Below, piece by piece: positions 1 to 9,367 of a DNA stretch of 64,000 bases (its first letter is position 1; each line of letters starts with the position of its first letter). Under the pieces are notes generated by a model. The model was given only the letters and a program-made list of their open reading frames with translations, searched no databases and was not told the origin of the DNA. This DNA is from Pseudomonas silvicola (GTDB lineage Bacteria; Pseudomonadota; Gammaproteobacteria; Pseudomonadales; Pseudomonadaceae): NCBI RefSeq assembly GCF_026651855.1, contig NZ_CP093280.1, forward strand, positions 1,404,001 to 1,468,000, given 5' to 3'. Position numbers and translations under genes: made by a program.

Positions 1-519
1 GAGCAGCTTATTCTGAGCATCAGCCTGAGCAACGCCCAGTTTGCCATGCCCAACCTTGTGCCGGAGCTGCAGCGCGCCATTGCCATGAATGGCCTGCAGG
101 CCCAGCAACTGGAAGTGGAAGTGGTGGAAACCTCGCTGATGCACAATCAGGAGGAGGCGCTGCGTCAGTTGCACGAACTGCACAACCTGGGCGTGCGGGT
201 AGCACTGGATGATTTCGGCACGGGCCACTGTTCGCTCAAGCTGCTGCGCGACTTGCCCATCGATACCCTCAAGCTCGACCGCCACCTGGTGGCACACCTG
301 CCCGAATCCAGCCGCGACGCGGCGCTGGCGCGCAATGTCATCGAGCTGTGCCAGGACTTCGACATCACCGTGATTGCCGAAGGGGTCGAAACTCGCGAGC
401 AATATCAGTGGCTGCAAGCCAACGGCTGCGAGCTGGCCCAGGGCTTCATCGTTGCCAAGCCACTGACATCCGAGGATGCCACCGGTTTCCCCAGGTACTT
501 CGATTGGGCATCAGTGTAG
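1..519 (+). CDS. EAL-domain cyclic-di-GMP phosphodiesterase, C-terminal part
   Basis: This is the last 172 residues of a protein whose start lies before the window; frame 1 is open from base 1. What remains is most of an EAL domain, which hydrolyses the second messenger c-di-GMP to pGpG. The visible family landmarks are VVETSL (in place of the usual EITES), DDFGTG with its metal-binding aspartates, the lysine of TLKLDR, the glutamate of AEGVET and the glutamine of QGFIVAKPL. These suggest a catalytically competent enzyme. The EAL signature itself and any GGDEF, PAS or membrane part are upstream and not visible. The family call is secure, but no specific name can be given. Confidence 0.9.
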   Translation, partial: EQLILSISLSNAQFAMPNLVPELQRAIAMNGLQAQQLEVEVVETSLMHNQEEALRQLHELHNLGVRVALDDFGTGHCSLKLLRDLPIDTLKLDRHLVAHLPESSRDAALARNVIELCQDFDITVIAEGVETREQYQWLQANGCELAQGFIVAKPLTSEDATGFPRYFDWASV

Positions 520-567
520 CCACGCAATTGGGTACACTGGTGGCCGATCTCACTGTGCAGCACCACC

Positions 568-1062
568 ATGACTCCGCTCAAATACCTCCAGGCCTACCCC
601 GCGCACCTGCAAGAGCAGGTGCGCAAGTTGCTGGCTGAAGGCCGCCTGGGCGAATACTTGCATCAGCGCTACCCCGGCCGGCATGACGTGCAGAGCGACA
701 AGGCGCTTTACAGCTACGCGCTGGAGCTCAAGCAGGAGCACTTGCGCAATGCGCCGAACCTGGACAAGGTACTTTATGACAACCGCCTGGACCTGACCCA
801 TCGGGCTCTGGGGCTGCATACTGCTGTGTCACGGGTGCAGGGCGGCAAGCTCAAGGCCAAGAAGGAGATACGCATTGCCTCGTTGTTCAAGGAGGCCGCG
901 CCGCAATTTCTGCGGATGATCGTGGTGCACGAGCTGGCACACTTCAAGGAATCCGATCACAACAAGGCGTTCTACAAGCTCTGCGAACATATGCAGCCGG
1001 GTTACCATCAACTGGAATTCGACCTGCGCATTTACCTGACCTGGCGCGACCTGCCGCAATGA
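568..1062 (+). CDS. YgjP-type (M48-like) zinc metallopeptidase-fold protein
   Basis: A 164-residue cytoplasmic protein carrying a zinc-binding HELAH motif (His121, Glu122, His125) followed by a third likely ligand at His131 in ESDHN. This is the arrangement of the YgjP/DUF45 family, whose members are related to peptidases. Some are described as UTP pyrophosphatases or as restriction-linked, so the substrate is uncertain. There is no signal peptide or membrane segment. It starts 48 bp after the EAL gene on the same strand and is followed 18 bp later by a small winged-helix gene, so the three may be co-transcribed. Length fits the family. Confidence 0.85.
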   Translation: MTPLKYLQAYPAHLQEQVRKLLAEGRLGEYLHQRYPGRHDVQSDKALYSYALELKQEHLRNAPNLDKVLYDNRLDLTHRALGLHTAVSRVQGGKLKAKKEIRIASLFKEAAPQFLRMIVVHELAHFKESDHNKAFYKLCEHMQPGYHQLEFDLRIYLTWRDLPQ

Positions 1063-1080
1063 CCGACCAAGGATAGTTCG

Positions 1081-1377
1081 ATGGATGTCAGCAAGACCAA
1101 GACCAGTTTCTACCGCCGCCTGTACGTGGCATGGCTGATCGACAGCGGCACCGCCAGCAGCGTGCCGGCCATCACCGAAGTGACCGGCATGCCCCGGCGC
1201 ACTGCTCAGGACACCTTGCTGGCACTGGCCGACCTGGACATCGTCTGCGAGTTCGAACAGGGCGAAGGCGAGCGCAACCACATCGGCCAGTACCTGATTC
1301 GCGACTGGGGCGCCATCGACAAGGCCTGGATCGGCCGCAACCTTTCGACCATCAAGGCTACCCTCGGCTACCCCTGA
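1081..1377 (+). CDS. Small winged helix-turn-helix protein
   Basis: A 98-residue protein. The region around residues 22-60 (SSVPAITEVTGMPRRTAQDTLLAL) reads as a helix-turn-helix with a recognition helix, followed by a short wing-like segment. It resembles small DNA-binding proteins annotated only as helix-turn-helix domain proteins in pseudomonads. It lies 18 bp downstream of the metallopeptidase gene and converges with the acetyltransferase gene. No effector domain is visible. Its target is unknown. The DNA-binding fold is inferred from residue pattern, not from a known family name. Confidence 0.75.
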   Translation: MDVSKTKTSFYRRLYVAWLIDSGTASSVPAITEVTGMPRRTAQDTLLALADLDIVCEFEQGEGERNHIGQYLIRDWGAIDKAWIGRNLSTIKATLGYP

Positions 1378-1413
1378 CCCCGCCAATGCGCCCTCATGTG
1401 GGGCCGGGCATGC

Positions 1414-1878
1414 TCAGGCGAGGGGGGGCAATCGGCGCATGCCGATATGGGGAATGCCGTCTTCCAGGTATTGCTCACCCTGCGCCACAAACCCGTACCG
1501 CCCGTAGTATCCCTGCAAATGAGACTGGGCTGACAGATAGATCGGCACCTGCGGCCACAGTTTGTCCGCGTGCCACAGTCCCTGCTCCAGCAACGCATTC
1601 CCCAACCCCTTGCCTCGCGCGAACGGCGCGGTCACCACGCGACCGATGACCACATCGCCGTCGTGGGCCGCTGGGTCCAGCAGGCGCAGGTAGGCCGCCA
1701 ATTGGTTGCCTTGCCAGCCCATCAGGTGGCAGGTGTCGCCTTCCAGGTCCTGCCCGTCGACTTCCTGGTACGGGCATTGCTGCTCGACCACGAAAACTTC
1801 GGTTCGCAGTTGAAGAATCCGGTAGAGCTGGTCGATACCTAAATCAGCGTGGTGTTTGCAGACCCAGTCGAGGGACAT
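1414..1878 (-). CDS. elaA: ElaA-type GNAT N-acetyltransferase
   Basis: A 154-residue GNAT-fold protein of the ElaA family. The conserved family features are RTEVFVVEQ near the start, the acetyl-CoA pyrophosphate loop in VVTAPFARGKGLGNALL and a C-terminal QGYYGRYGF. I took the ATG at 1876-1878 because it is preceded by AGGAG at good spacing; an in-frame extension upstream to 2031 has no such site and adds non-family residues. ElaA proteins are presumed acyltransferases whose substrate is not settled. The gene faces away from the solute-binding protein gene at 2023, leaving a 144-bp divergent promoter region. Confidence 0.88.
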   Translation of the reverse strand: MSLDWVCKHHADLGIDQLYRILQLRTEVFVVEQQCPYQEVDGQDLEGDTCHLMGWQGNQLAAYLRLLDPAAHDGDVVIGRVVTAPFARGKGLGNALLEQGLWHADKLWPQVPIYLSAQSHLQGYYGRYGFVAQGEQYLEDGIPHIGMRRLPPLA

Positions 1879-2022
1879 GTGTGCTCCTGAGAATAAAGGC
1901 CGGTTGCCTACCGCCATCATAGTGACAGACACGGTTGATGTTGAGCTAAGGTTAGAATCGGGATGTTGAACGCAAGGCTTGACCAACACGCCGGGCCAGG
2001 AGCCCGCTACAGGATCTTGAGC

Positions 2023-2763
2023 ATGCTGCATTTGCTTCGAGTCTCGTATTTGCTTGGATTGCTGTTGGTCGCCCAGCCGGCGTCAGCAGACAGGTTGCGG
2101 CTGGTGGCTGACGCCTGGCCACCGTTCACTGACGCCACCATGGTCAATGGCGGCCTGGCCACGGAGCTGGTGACCACGGCTCTGGCCCGGGCCGGCTATG
2201 CCAGCGAGTTCGACCAGGTCCCGTGGGCGAGGGCGCTGCTGGGTATAGATGAAGGCCGCTATGACGTCCTGGTCAATGCCTGGTACAGCGACGAGCGCAC
2301 CCGTATCGGCCAGTTCTCCGGCAGCTACCTGCAGAACCGCATCCTCTTCATCAAGGCCAGGGGATCGCCGATCGGCTTCAGCGGCAACCTGGACGAACTG
2401 CACCCGTACCCCATTGCCATCGTGCGCGGCTATGCGTACTCCGGCGCGTTCGACAGTGACGGCGAATTACAGAAAGTGCAGGTTCACAATTTTCCCATGG
2501 CCGTGCGCATGCTGGCCGCCGGCCGAGTACAACTGACCCTGGAAGATGAGCTCGTGGCGCGCTATTACCTGGGTCGCGAAATACCACGGGTGCGCGATGC
2601 CGTGGAATTTCTGCCGGTGCCGCTCAGCCTCAACCACTTGCACATTCTGGTCAGCCTGCGAAACCCGGACCATGCCAAGATCGTGGCGGCGTTCGACAAG
2701 GCCATCGGCCAGATGCAGGCCGATGGCACGTACCGCAGGTTGCTCAAGCAGTACGGTCTGTAG
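2023..2763 (+). CDS. Periplasmic solute-binding protein, family 3 (amino-acid type)
   Basis: A 246-residue protein with a clear signal peptide (hydrophobic core LLGLLLVA, cleavage after PASA), followed by a type-2 periplasmic-binding fold (AWPPFTD near the mature N terminus and IGQMQADGTYRRLLKQYG at the C terminus). Such proteins bind polar amino acids or act as stand-alone sensors. No permease or ATPase gene is adjacent, so this may be an orphan binder. I chose the ATG at 2023 because it begins the signal peptide and has AGGA 8 nt upstream. An in-frame ATG at 1963 would put 20 non-signal residues in front. Its stop codon directly abuts that of the convergent yccS-type gene. Confidence 0.85.
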   Translation: MLHLLRVSYLLGLLLVAQPASADRLRLVADAWPPFTDATMVNGGLATELVTTALARAGYASEFDQVPWARALLGIDEGRYDVLVNAWYSDERTRIGQFSGSYLQNRILFIKARGSPIGFSGNLDELHPYPIAIVRGYAYSGAFDSDGELQKVQVHNFPMAVRMLAAGRVQLTLEDELVARYYLGREIPRVRDAVEFLPVPLSLNHLHILVSLRNPDHAKIVAAFDKAIGQMQADGTYRRLLKQYGL

Positions 2764-4965
2764 TCAGGCGGCCACGGGCGAATCCTGCTGCGTCTTGTCC
2801 TTGATCAGGTGGGCCGCCAGGGTACGCAAAGGCCCCAACTGCCGGCAGATCAGCGCCAGTTGGGTCTGCACCAGGCGCTGGCCCTCGTCGACCTCTTCGG
2901 GCATCTGCTCCAGAGCATTGGCCAAGGCCTCCTCGGCATCGCTGTGCAATGCCACCGGGGTCTTGTTGGCCAGGCTGGTGGCGATTGCTTCGATGCTGGC
3001 GGCCAGGGTCTGGCCCGTGCCTTCGATCAACTCGCTGCGCACCGGCTCAGGCAGCTCGGTGGCACGGTGCGCGCCCAGGCCCGACAGGTAACTGAGCAAG
3101 GTGTGCGATAGCACCAGGAAGCGGAAGCCCACGTCTGCTTCTTTGCGGAAATGGCCGGGCTCCATCAGCATGTTCGCCAGGGTAGTGGACAGCGCGGCGT
3201 CGGCGTTGTGTGCGTTGCGCCGGGCCAGGCGGTAACTGAGGTCGTCGCGCTTGCCGCGTGCGTACTGCTCCAGAATCTGGCGCAGGTAGATGCTATTGCA
3301 GCTCAGGGTGTTGGCCAGCACTTTGTTCAGCCGGCGGCCCTGCCAGTCGGGCAGGAACAGGAATACCGCGACAATGGCGATCAGGCTGCCCAGCAGCGTA
3401 TCGAAAAGGCGCGGCAGGAACAGGCCATAGCCATCACCCACCTGGTTGAAGCAGAACAGCACCATCAGCGTGATGCCCGCGGTGGAGACCGTGTAGCGCG
3501 TGGTGCGGTTGACGAAGAACACCAGGCCAGCGGCGATGGCGAACATGGACTGCACCAGGGGGCTGGGGAACAGGTTGAACAGCGGCCAGCCGATCACAAG
3601 GCCAATGGCCGTGCCGATGATACGCTGGCCCAGCTTGCGGCGCGTGGCGCCGTAGCTGGGCTGGCAGACGAACACCGTGGTCAGCATGATCCAGTAGCTC
3701 TGGGTCGTGGGCACCACATGCACCATGGCGAAACACACGATCAGTGCCAGCGGCAGGCGCAGTGCGTGGCGGAACAGCAGCGAGGTAGGTGTCAGGTTCT
3801 GGCGGATACGGCCCCATACGTCCTTCAGGTTGCGCGGTGAACGGTCCAGCAGGCTGCTGTCGCTCTCGTCGGCGAGCTTGTCGGGGTTGCTGGCGTCGCT
3901 GAGCAGGCGGTCCAGGGTGCCGAGGTTGGCCGCCAGCGCGCGCAGGGAGCGCAGCAGCCCGCGCCAGGCCGGGTTGCTCTGAATGCGCAGGTGCTCCAGC
4001 GACGCATGCAAGTCGCCCAGGGCCTCGGCGAAGCTGTCGTCGTAGACGAACGGCTGGCGCAGCTGGATAGACTCCGACAGGCGCCGGCACGCAGCGCCTT
4101 GCTGGCGCAGCAGGCGCTGGCAGCGGAACAGTACGTCACTATGGAAAAAGGCTTCGGACAGGGCGTTGTAGGGGTAGTGCGAAGAGCTGGCGCGCTCGTG
4201 GATATCCTGCGCCAGGAAATACAGTTTCAGGTACCGGCTGATCTTCGAGCCGGGGCGGCCGCCGCCTACCCGGTGCAGGATGATTTCCTTGGTGGCATTG
4301 AGCGCCGCCACCACCCGGCCATTCTGCTTGGCCAGCTCCAGGCGTCGGGCCTCGATGTCCAGGCCGCGAATGGGCTCGAACAGGCTCGCCTTGAGCTTCA
4401 GGTAATAGCCCAGTTCACGGAACAGCCGGGCCAGTGCTTGCTGAACGGGCTGGTTGGCGAACAGCGCCTGCCACAGTACCGATAGCAGTCCGTACCAGGC
4501 TGCCCCGGTCACCAGCAGCAGCGGCTCCTCCCAGAAATTGCTGACTTCGCCGCCGCGCTGGTCGACGCCAATCATGGTGTACACCGCAACGATCAGCGTC
4601 GCATAGGCCACGGCGTTGTAGCGCTCGCCCAGCGCCCCGAGCATCGTCAGGCCAAAGGCCGCCACGGCCAGGGCGATGATGAACAGGTAGGGGTAGGGGA
4701 ACAACAGTTCAACCGACAGCGCCGAGCAACTGAAACACACCAGCGTCACCGCCAATGCCTTGATCCGGCCCTGCCAGTTATCGTCGGTCTCGGCCAGGGC
4801 GCAGGCGATGATGCCCAGGAAGATCGGGATCAGCGCATGCATTTCCCTTTGGTACCAACAGAACGCCATGGACCCGGTGAGGGCGATGAATACCCGCACG
4901 CTGTAACTGAACTTGTCGAGCGCCCATAAACGGCGCATGGATTGGCGGAACGAGGTCGATGCCAT
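2764..4965 (-). CDS. yccS: YccS/FUSC-family inner-membrane protein
   Basis: A 733-residue protein with the layout of the YccS group of the FUSC superfamily: an N-terminal block of about six membrane helices, a long cytoplasmic middle (about residues 160-400), a second block of helices around 405-530, and a cytoplasmic tail. The family is related to aromatic-acid exporters such as AaeB, but the transported substrate of YccS proteins is not known. The start at 4965 lacks a good ribosome-binding site; an alternative ATG is at 4941. It is the downstream neighbour of the YhiN-type flavoprotein gene on the same strand, 119 bp away. Confidence 0.88.
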   Translation of the reverse strand: MASTSFRQSMRRLWALDKFSYSVRVFIALTGSMAFCWYQREMHALIPIFLGIIACALAETDDNWQGRIKALAVTLVCFSCSALSVELLFPYPYLFIIALAVAAFGLTMLGALGERYNAVAYATLIVAVYTMIGVDQRGGEVSNFWEEPLLLVTGAAWYGLLSVLWQALFANQPVQQALARLFRELGYYLKLKASLFEPIRGLDIEARRLELAKQNGRVVAALNATKEIILHRVGGGRPGSKISRYLKLYFLAQDIHERASSSHYPYNALSEAFFHSDVLFRCQRLLRQQGAACRRLSESIQLRQPFVYDDSFAEALGDLHASLEHLRIQSNPAWRGLLRSLRALAANLGTLDRLLSDASNPDKLADESDSSLLDRSPRNLKDVWGRIRQNLTPTSLLFRHALRLPLALIVCFAMVHVVPTTQSYWIMLTTVFVCQPSYGATRRKLGQRIIGTAIGLVIGWPLFNLFPSPLVQSMFAIAAGLVFFVNRTTRYTVSTAGITLMVLFCFNQVGDGYGLFLPRLFDTLLGSLIAIVAVFLFLPDWQGRRLNKVLANTLSCNSIYLRQILEQYARGKRDDLSYRLARRNAHNADAALSTTLANMLMEPGHFRKEADVGFRFLVLSHTLLSYLSGLGAHRATELPEPVRSELIEGTGQTLAASIEAIATSLANKTPVALHSDAEEALANALEQMPEEVDEGQRLVQTQLALICRQLGPLRTLAAHLIKDKTQQDSPVAA

Positions 4966-5084
4966 AGAGGGGACGCGAACCTGTTGGGCAGTTGATCTGA
5001 ATAAAGCGGGTGCGTGCGGCGATTCACTGTCGCCGCTCTCTTATTACCAGCAAAATTTGTTCCGGGATACTGCCTGCCGCGTTA

Positions 5085-6263
5085 TTACACGAACTGGGCC
5101 GCGGCGTAGCCCGACGCCCATGCCCACTGGAAGTTGAAACCACCCAGGTGCCCGCTGACGTCCAGCACCTCGCCCACGAAGTAAAGGCCAGGGCTTTTCA
5201 GTGACTCCAGGGTCTTGGACGAGACTTCGCGGGTATCCACGCCACCCAGGGTGACTTCAGCGGTGCGGTAGCCCTCGGTGCCCGCTGGCACCAGTTGCCA
5301 GGCGCCCAGCTTGTCGGCGACGTCGCGCAATTCGGCCGGCGTGTATTGCTTCATCGGCCTGGAGGTGAACCACTGCTCGGCCAGCAGGTTGGCCATCTTC
5401 TTGGTGAACAACTCGCCCAGCAGGGTCTTGAGTTCGCTGTTGGGGCGCTCGGCCTGCTGCTGTTGCAGCCAGGCCAGGGCGTCGTGGTCCGGCAGCAGGT
5501 TGATTTCCACCGTGTCGCCGGGGTTCCAGAACGAGGAAATCTGCAGAATCGCCGGGCCGCTGAGGCCGCGGTGGGTAAACAGGATGTTCTCGCGAAAGCT
5601 CTGGTCGTTGCAGCTCACCAGGCAGTCCACCGAAGTGCCCGATAGTTCGGTGCACAGGGCCTTGAGCTGGTCGGTAATGGTGAAAGGCACCAGGCCGGCG
5701 CGGGTGGCCAGCACGTTGTGGCCGAACTGGCGGGCGATCTGGTAGCCGAAGCCCGTAGCGCCCAGGGTCGGGATAGACAGGCCACCGGTGGCCACTACCA
5801 GCGACTGACAGGTGACCTGGCCCAGGCTGGTGTCCAGCAGGTAGCCTGCCTCGGTCTTCTCGATGCTTTGCACCGAAGTGTCCAGGCGCAGGTCGACCTT
5901 CACCCCTTCGCATTCACTGATGAGCATTTCCAGGATGTCGCTGGACTTGTTGTCGCAGAACAGCTGGCCCAGTTTCTTCTCGTGGTACGGCACACCGTGT
6001 CTGGCGACCATGGCGATGAAGTCCCACTGGGTGTAGCGAGCCAGTGCCGACTTGCAGAAGTGCGGGTTCTGCGACAGGAAATTGGCCGGTTCAGTGTACA
6101 TGTTGGTGAAGTTGCAGCGCCCACCGCCCGACATCAGGATCTTCTTGCCGGCCTTGTTGGCGTGATCGATGAGCAGTACCCGTCGGCCGCGGGCGGCAGC
6201 GCTGAAAGCGCACATCAGGCCGGCGGCACCCGCGCCAATGATCACAACGTCGGTAGAGCGCAC
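5085..6263 (-). CDS. YhiN/HI0933-family FAD-dependent oxidoreductase
   Basis: A 392-residue flavoprotein. An FAD-binding Rossmann motif opens the protein (VVIIGAGAAGLMCAFSA), followed by the family signature SGGGRCNFTN and a C-terminal GGFNFQWAWASGYAAA segment that closes the FAD site. It belongs to the HI0933/YhiN group of NAD(P)/FAD-dependent oxidoreductases, whose physiological reaction has not been established. The start is a GTG at 6261-6263 with AAAGGA about 8 nt upstream. Gene length matches the family. Confidence 0.9.
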   Translation of the reverse strand: MRSTDVVIIGAGAAGLMCAFSAAARGRRVLLIDHANKAGKKILMSGGGRCNFTNMYTEPANFLSQNPHFCKSALARYTQWDFIAMVARHGVPYHEKKLGQLFCDNKSSDILEMLISECEGVKVDLRLDTSVQSIEKTEAGYLLDTSLGQVTCQSLVVATGGLSIPTLGATGFGYQIARQFGHNVLATRAGLVPFTITDQLKALCTELSGTSVDCLVSCNDQSFRENILFTHRGLSGPAILQISSFWNPGDTVEINLLPDHDALAWLQQQQAERPNSELKTLLGELFTKKMANLLAEQWFTSRPMKQYTPAELRDVADKLGAWQLVPAGTEGYRTAEVTLGGVDTREVSSKTLESLKSPGLYFVGEVLDVSGHLGGFNFQWAWASGYAAAQFV

Positions 6264-6290
6264 AACATCATCCTTTCATTCGAGTGGAAC

Positions 6291-6323
6291 CCTGTGGGGC
6301 CAGGCGAAGCTCGTCCCCACAGG
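6291..6323. repeat. REP-like inverted repeat with GCGAAGCTCG core
   Basis: Nine-base perfect arms (CCTGTGGGG and CCCCACAGG) enclose CCAGGCGAAGCTCGT. The enclosed core is shared with other intergenic copies at 9.3, 11.1, 45.7, 50.3 and 58.2 kb. It sits between dbpA and the flavoprotein gene, both on the minus strand. Confidence 0.7.
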
Positions 6324-6340
6324 AGAGGGATTGCAGGGGG

Positions 6341-7726
6341 TTACAGGATGCGCACGCGCAGCGAGCGGCCCTTGATCTTGCCGTTGTTCAGGCGCTGCAG
6401 GGCCTGTTTGGCGATTTCGCGGTCCACGGCCACGTAGGCCTGGAAGTCGAAGATCGCGATCTTGCCGACCTGGGTGCCCGGGATGCCAGCATCGCCGGTC
6501 AGCGCGCCCAGGATATCGCCTGGGCGAACCTTGTCCTTGCGCCCGGCAGCGATGCACAGGGTGGCCATGGCCGGCAGCAACGGGCCACCTGCCTGGGCGG
6601 TCAGGCTGTCCAGGGGCTGCCAGTTGAGCGGCGACTTCTGCAGTTGCTCGATGGCCTGCGCGCGCTGCGCTTCGGCCGGGGCCACGAAGCTGATCGCCAG
6701 GCCATTTTCGCCGGCACGGCCGGTACGGCCCACGCGGTGAATGTGAATTTCCGAGTCGCGGGCCAGCTCGACGTTGATCACCATGTCCAGGGAGTCGATG
6801 TCCAGGCCACGGGCCGCCACGTCGGTGGCTACCAGCACCGAGGTGCTGCGGTTGGCGAACATGGCCAGTACCTGGTCGCGATCGCGCTGTTCCAGGTCGC
6901 CGTTCAGGGCCACGGCGCTGATGCCTTTGGCGGTCAGGTGGTCGACGACTTCCTGGCACTGCTGCTTGGTGTAGCAGAACGCCACACAGGACTGCGGGCG
7001 GAAATGGCCCAGGGCCTTGGTCACGGCGCTCAGGCGGTCTTCCGGGCTGATCTCGTAGAAACGTTGTTCGATCTGGCTGTCGGCGTGCAGCGACTCGGCC
7101 TTGACCGTCTGCGGGTCACGCATGAACTTGGAAGCCAATTGCTTGATGCCCACCGGGTAGGTCGCCGAGAACAGCAACGTCTGGCGACGGGCAGGGGTCT
7201 GCTCGATGATGTCTTCGATCGAATCGTAGAAGCCCATGTCCAGCATGCGGTCGGCTTCGTCCAGCACCAGGGTGTTCAGGCCGTCGAGCACCAGCGAGCC
7301 CTTGCGCAGGTGCTGCTGGATACGCCCCGGGGTGCCGACGATGATGTGCGCGCCGTGCTCCAGCGAAGCGATCTGCGGGCCGAAGGACACGCCGCCGCAC
7401 AGGGTCAGCACCTTGATGTTGTCTTCGGCGCGGGCCAGGCGACGGATTTCCTTGGCCACCTGGTCGGCCAGTTCGCGGGTCGGGCACATGATCAGCGCCT
7501 GGCAACCGAAGTAGCGCGGGTTGATCGGGTTCAGCAGGCCGATGCCGAAGGCCGCGGTCTTGCCGCTGCCGGTCTTGGCCTGGGCGATCAGGTCCATGCC
7601 CTTGAGAATCACCGGCAAGCTCTGCGCCTGGATCGGCGTCATCTGGGCATACCCGAGGGATTCGAGGTTGGCCAGCATGGCGGCGGACAATGGCAGCGTA
7701 TTAAAAGCGGTGGCGATGGTGGTCAC
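6341..7726 (-). CDS. dbpA: ATP-dependent DEAD-box RNA helicase DbpA
   Basis: A DEAD-box helicase of 461 residues from the GTG at 7724-7726. Motifs in order are the Q motif (TPIQAQS), Walker A (AKTGSGKT), PTRELA, GTPGR, DEAD, SAT, and the C-terminal RecA lobe ending in HRVGRTGRAG. After it comes the DbpA-type RNA-binding domain (GDILGALTGDAGIPG, IFDFQAYVAV), which in the family recognises hairpin 92 of 23S rRNA during 50S assembly. I chose GTG 7726, which has CAGG upstream and gives an N terminus typical of the family, over an in-frame TTG at 7741 that has no ribosome-binding site. Confidence 0.93.
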   Translation of the reverse strand: MTTIATAFNTLPLSAAMLANLESLGYAQMTPIQAQSLPVILKGMDLIAQAKTGSGKTAAFGIGLLNPINPRYFGCQALIMCPTRELADQVAKEIRRLARAEDNIKVLTLCGGVSFGPQIASLEHGAHIIVGTPGRIQQHLRKGSLVLDGLNTLVLDEADRMLDMGFYDSIEDIIEQTPARRQTLLFSATYPVGIKQLASKFMRDPQTVKAESLHADSQIEQRFYEISPEDRLSAVTKALGHFRPQSCVAFCYTKQQCQEVVDHLTAKGISAVALNGDLEQRDRDQVLAMFANRSTSVLVATDVAARGLDIDSLDMVINVELARDSEIHIHRVGRTGRAGENGLAISFVAPAEAQRAQAIEQLQKSPLNWQPLDSLTAQAGGPLLPAMATLCIAAGRKDKVRPGDILGALTGDAGIPGTQVGKIAIFDFQAYVAVDREIAKQALQRLNNGKIKGRSLRVRIL

Positions 7727-7783
7727 GGGACTGGCCTGCAAAACAAAATGTCGCGCAGTGTACCAGCCCTGTGGCCTTTGGCC

Positions 7784-9205
7784 CTAAGCCTCTATCTCCG
7801 GTTCCGGACGAACAGCGTTGCTGCTGTCCTTTTTGCCGTCGCTGTTGGACAGCTGCACGAAGATTGCCGCGGCCAGCATCGCCATGATGCCGATGGTCAG
7901 GAAGGTCAGGTGGAAAGCTTGCAGCACGTTGGTATCGGCCTCGGTGGTGAAACCGCCCAGCAGCGCGCCAGCGCAGGCCACGCCCAGGCTCAGGGACAGC
8001 TGCGCCACCACCGAGAGCAGGCTGTTGCCGCTGCTGGCGTTGGCGTCGTCCAGGTCGATCAGGGTCACGGTGTTCATGGCCGTGAACTGCAACGAGTTCA
8101 CCGCGCCCATGATGCCAAGCTGCACCAGCAGCACGACATAAGGCGTATCTGGCGTCACCAGGCCCAGGCTGGCAAGCATCACGCCCAGTGCCAGGGTGTT
8201 GGCGGTCAGCACGATGCGATAGCCAAAGCGCTCGATCAGCGGCCGCGCCACCGACTTGGCCAGCATCGCCGAAGCCGCCAGGGGGATCATGCTCATGCCA
8301 GCCTCGGCGGGCGAATAGCCCAGGGCTACCTGCAACAGCAGCGGCACCAGAAATGGTAGGGCGCCGCTGCCCAGGCGGGCGAACAGGTTGCCCAGAATGC
8401 CCACCGCGAAAGTGCGGGTACGGAACAGCGTGGGTGAAAACAGCGGCTCGGGGTCATGGGCGGCGCGTACCCAGTAGGCCGCCAGGCAGGCCATGCCGCC
8501 GAACAACAGCAACATGACCCGCAGGTGTGGCAGTTGCAGTTCGCCCAGGCCTTCCATGGCGATGGTGATCAGCACCATGGCGGCGCCGAACATCAGGAAG
8601 CCCAGGGTATCGAAGTGCGTGCGGCTGCTGCCGCGCAGGTCCGGCACGATGGTCCATACCGCCCAGCAGCCCAGCAGGCCCACGGGCAGGTTGATCAGGA
8701 AAATCCAGTGCCAGCTCAGGTATTCCACCATCCAGCCCCCCAGGGTCGGGCCCAGCAGCGGCCCGAGCAGGCCTGGGATGGTGACGAAACCCAGTATGCG
8801 CACCAGCTCCGAGCGTGGGTAAGCGCGCAGTACCACCAGCCTTCCTACCGGTAGCATCAGCGCGCCACCCAGGCCTTGCAGCACCCGCGAGCAGACCAGC
8901 ACCGTGAGGCTGCCGGAAATGGCACAGGCCAGCGAGCCGAGGCTGAACAGGGCGATGGCGCTGAAGAATACGCGTTTGGTGCCGAAGCGGTCGGCTATCC
9001 AGCCGGAGGCCGGGATCAGCAGCGCCACGGTGAGCATGTAGGCGATGACCACCGACTGCATGCGCAGTGGGTCTTCGGCCAGGTCGCGGGCCATGGCGGG
9101 GAGGGCGGTGTTGAGGATGGTGCCGTCCAGCGACTGCATGAAGAAGGCGATGGCGACTACCCAGGGCAGTAGTTTGGCGGTGCGGGGGTCTAGTGCGGTG
9201 GGCAT
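7784..9205 (-). CDS. mdtD: MdtD-type multidrug exporter, MFS DHA2 family
   Basis: A 473-residue membrane protein with about 14 hydrophobic segments and the motifs of drug:H+ antiporters of the 14-helix family: QSLDGTILNTALPAMA in helix 1, GWIADRFGTKRVF in the first cytoplasmic loop, and GLLGPLLGPTLGGW for motif C. It most resembles the MdtD subfamily. The C-terminal tail is short and charged. In E. coli mdtD belongs to the mdtABC-baeSR operon; here it stands alone beside dbpA, so a role in drug efflux is inferred from family only. Confidence 0.87.
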   Translation of the reverse strand: MPTALDPRTAKLLPWVVAIAFFMQSLDGTILNTALPAMARDLAEDPLRMQSVVIAYMLTVALLIPASGWIADRFGTKRVFFSAIALFSLGSLACAISGSLTVLVCSRVLQGLGGALMLPVGRLVVLRAYPRSELVRILGFVTIPGLLGPLLGPTLGGWMVEYLSWHWIFLINLPVGLLGCWAVWTIVPDLRGSSRTHFDTLGFLMFGAAMVLITIAMEGLGELQLPHLRVMLLLFGGMACLAAYWVRAAHDPEPLFSPTLFRTRTFAVGILGNLFARLGSGALPFLVPLLLQVALGYSPAEAGMSMIPLAASAMLAKSVARPLIERFGYRIVLTANTLALGVMLASLGLVTPDTPYVVLLVQLGIMGAVNSLQFTAMNTVTLIDLDDANASSGNSLLSVVAQLSLSLGVACAGALLGGFTTEADTNVLQAFHLTFLTIGIMAMLAAAIFVQLSNSDGKKDSSNAVRPEPEIEA

Positions 9206-9288
9206 GACATCCCTTTTTCGTGAGGTGGGGTGTCTAGCTTAGGTGGCTGCGGTGATTTGTCGCAAGGCTTGTAGTCGGTGTGACCCTT

Positions 9289-9354
9289 TTTCCCGAGCAT
9301 CGCCCGGTCCTGCATGGGATCTTGTTTCCCTCAGGACCAGGCGAAGCCCGGAAA
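9289..9354. repeat. REP-like inverted repeat (CCGGGCGAAGCTCGGGAA family)
   Basis: The left arm (9289-9312, TTTCCCGAGCATCGCCCGG...) and the right arm (9332-9354, ...CCAGGCGAAGCCCGGAAA) are imperfect inverse copies separated by 19 bp. It lies just past the 3' end of betA and belongs to the same dispersed family as the element at 58245-58299. Confidence 0.75.
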
Positions 9355-9367
9355 GCAGGCGCCGCGG

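Noticed and set aside
1384..1430. Terminator between the winged-helix and elaA genes
   Set aside because: There is REP-like GGGGCCGGGC sequence, but no clear stem with a T-run on either strand.
6284..8359. 691-codon open frame on the plus strand across dbpA
   Set aside because: It is antisense to a clear helicase gene and its low-complexity H/Q/G/R-rich product is typical of shadow frames in GC-rich DNA. The same holds for the long antisense frames over betA (9314-11287) and soxA (54463-56859).
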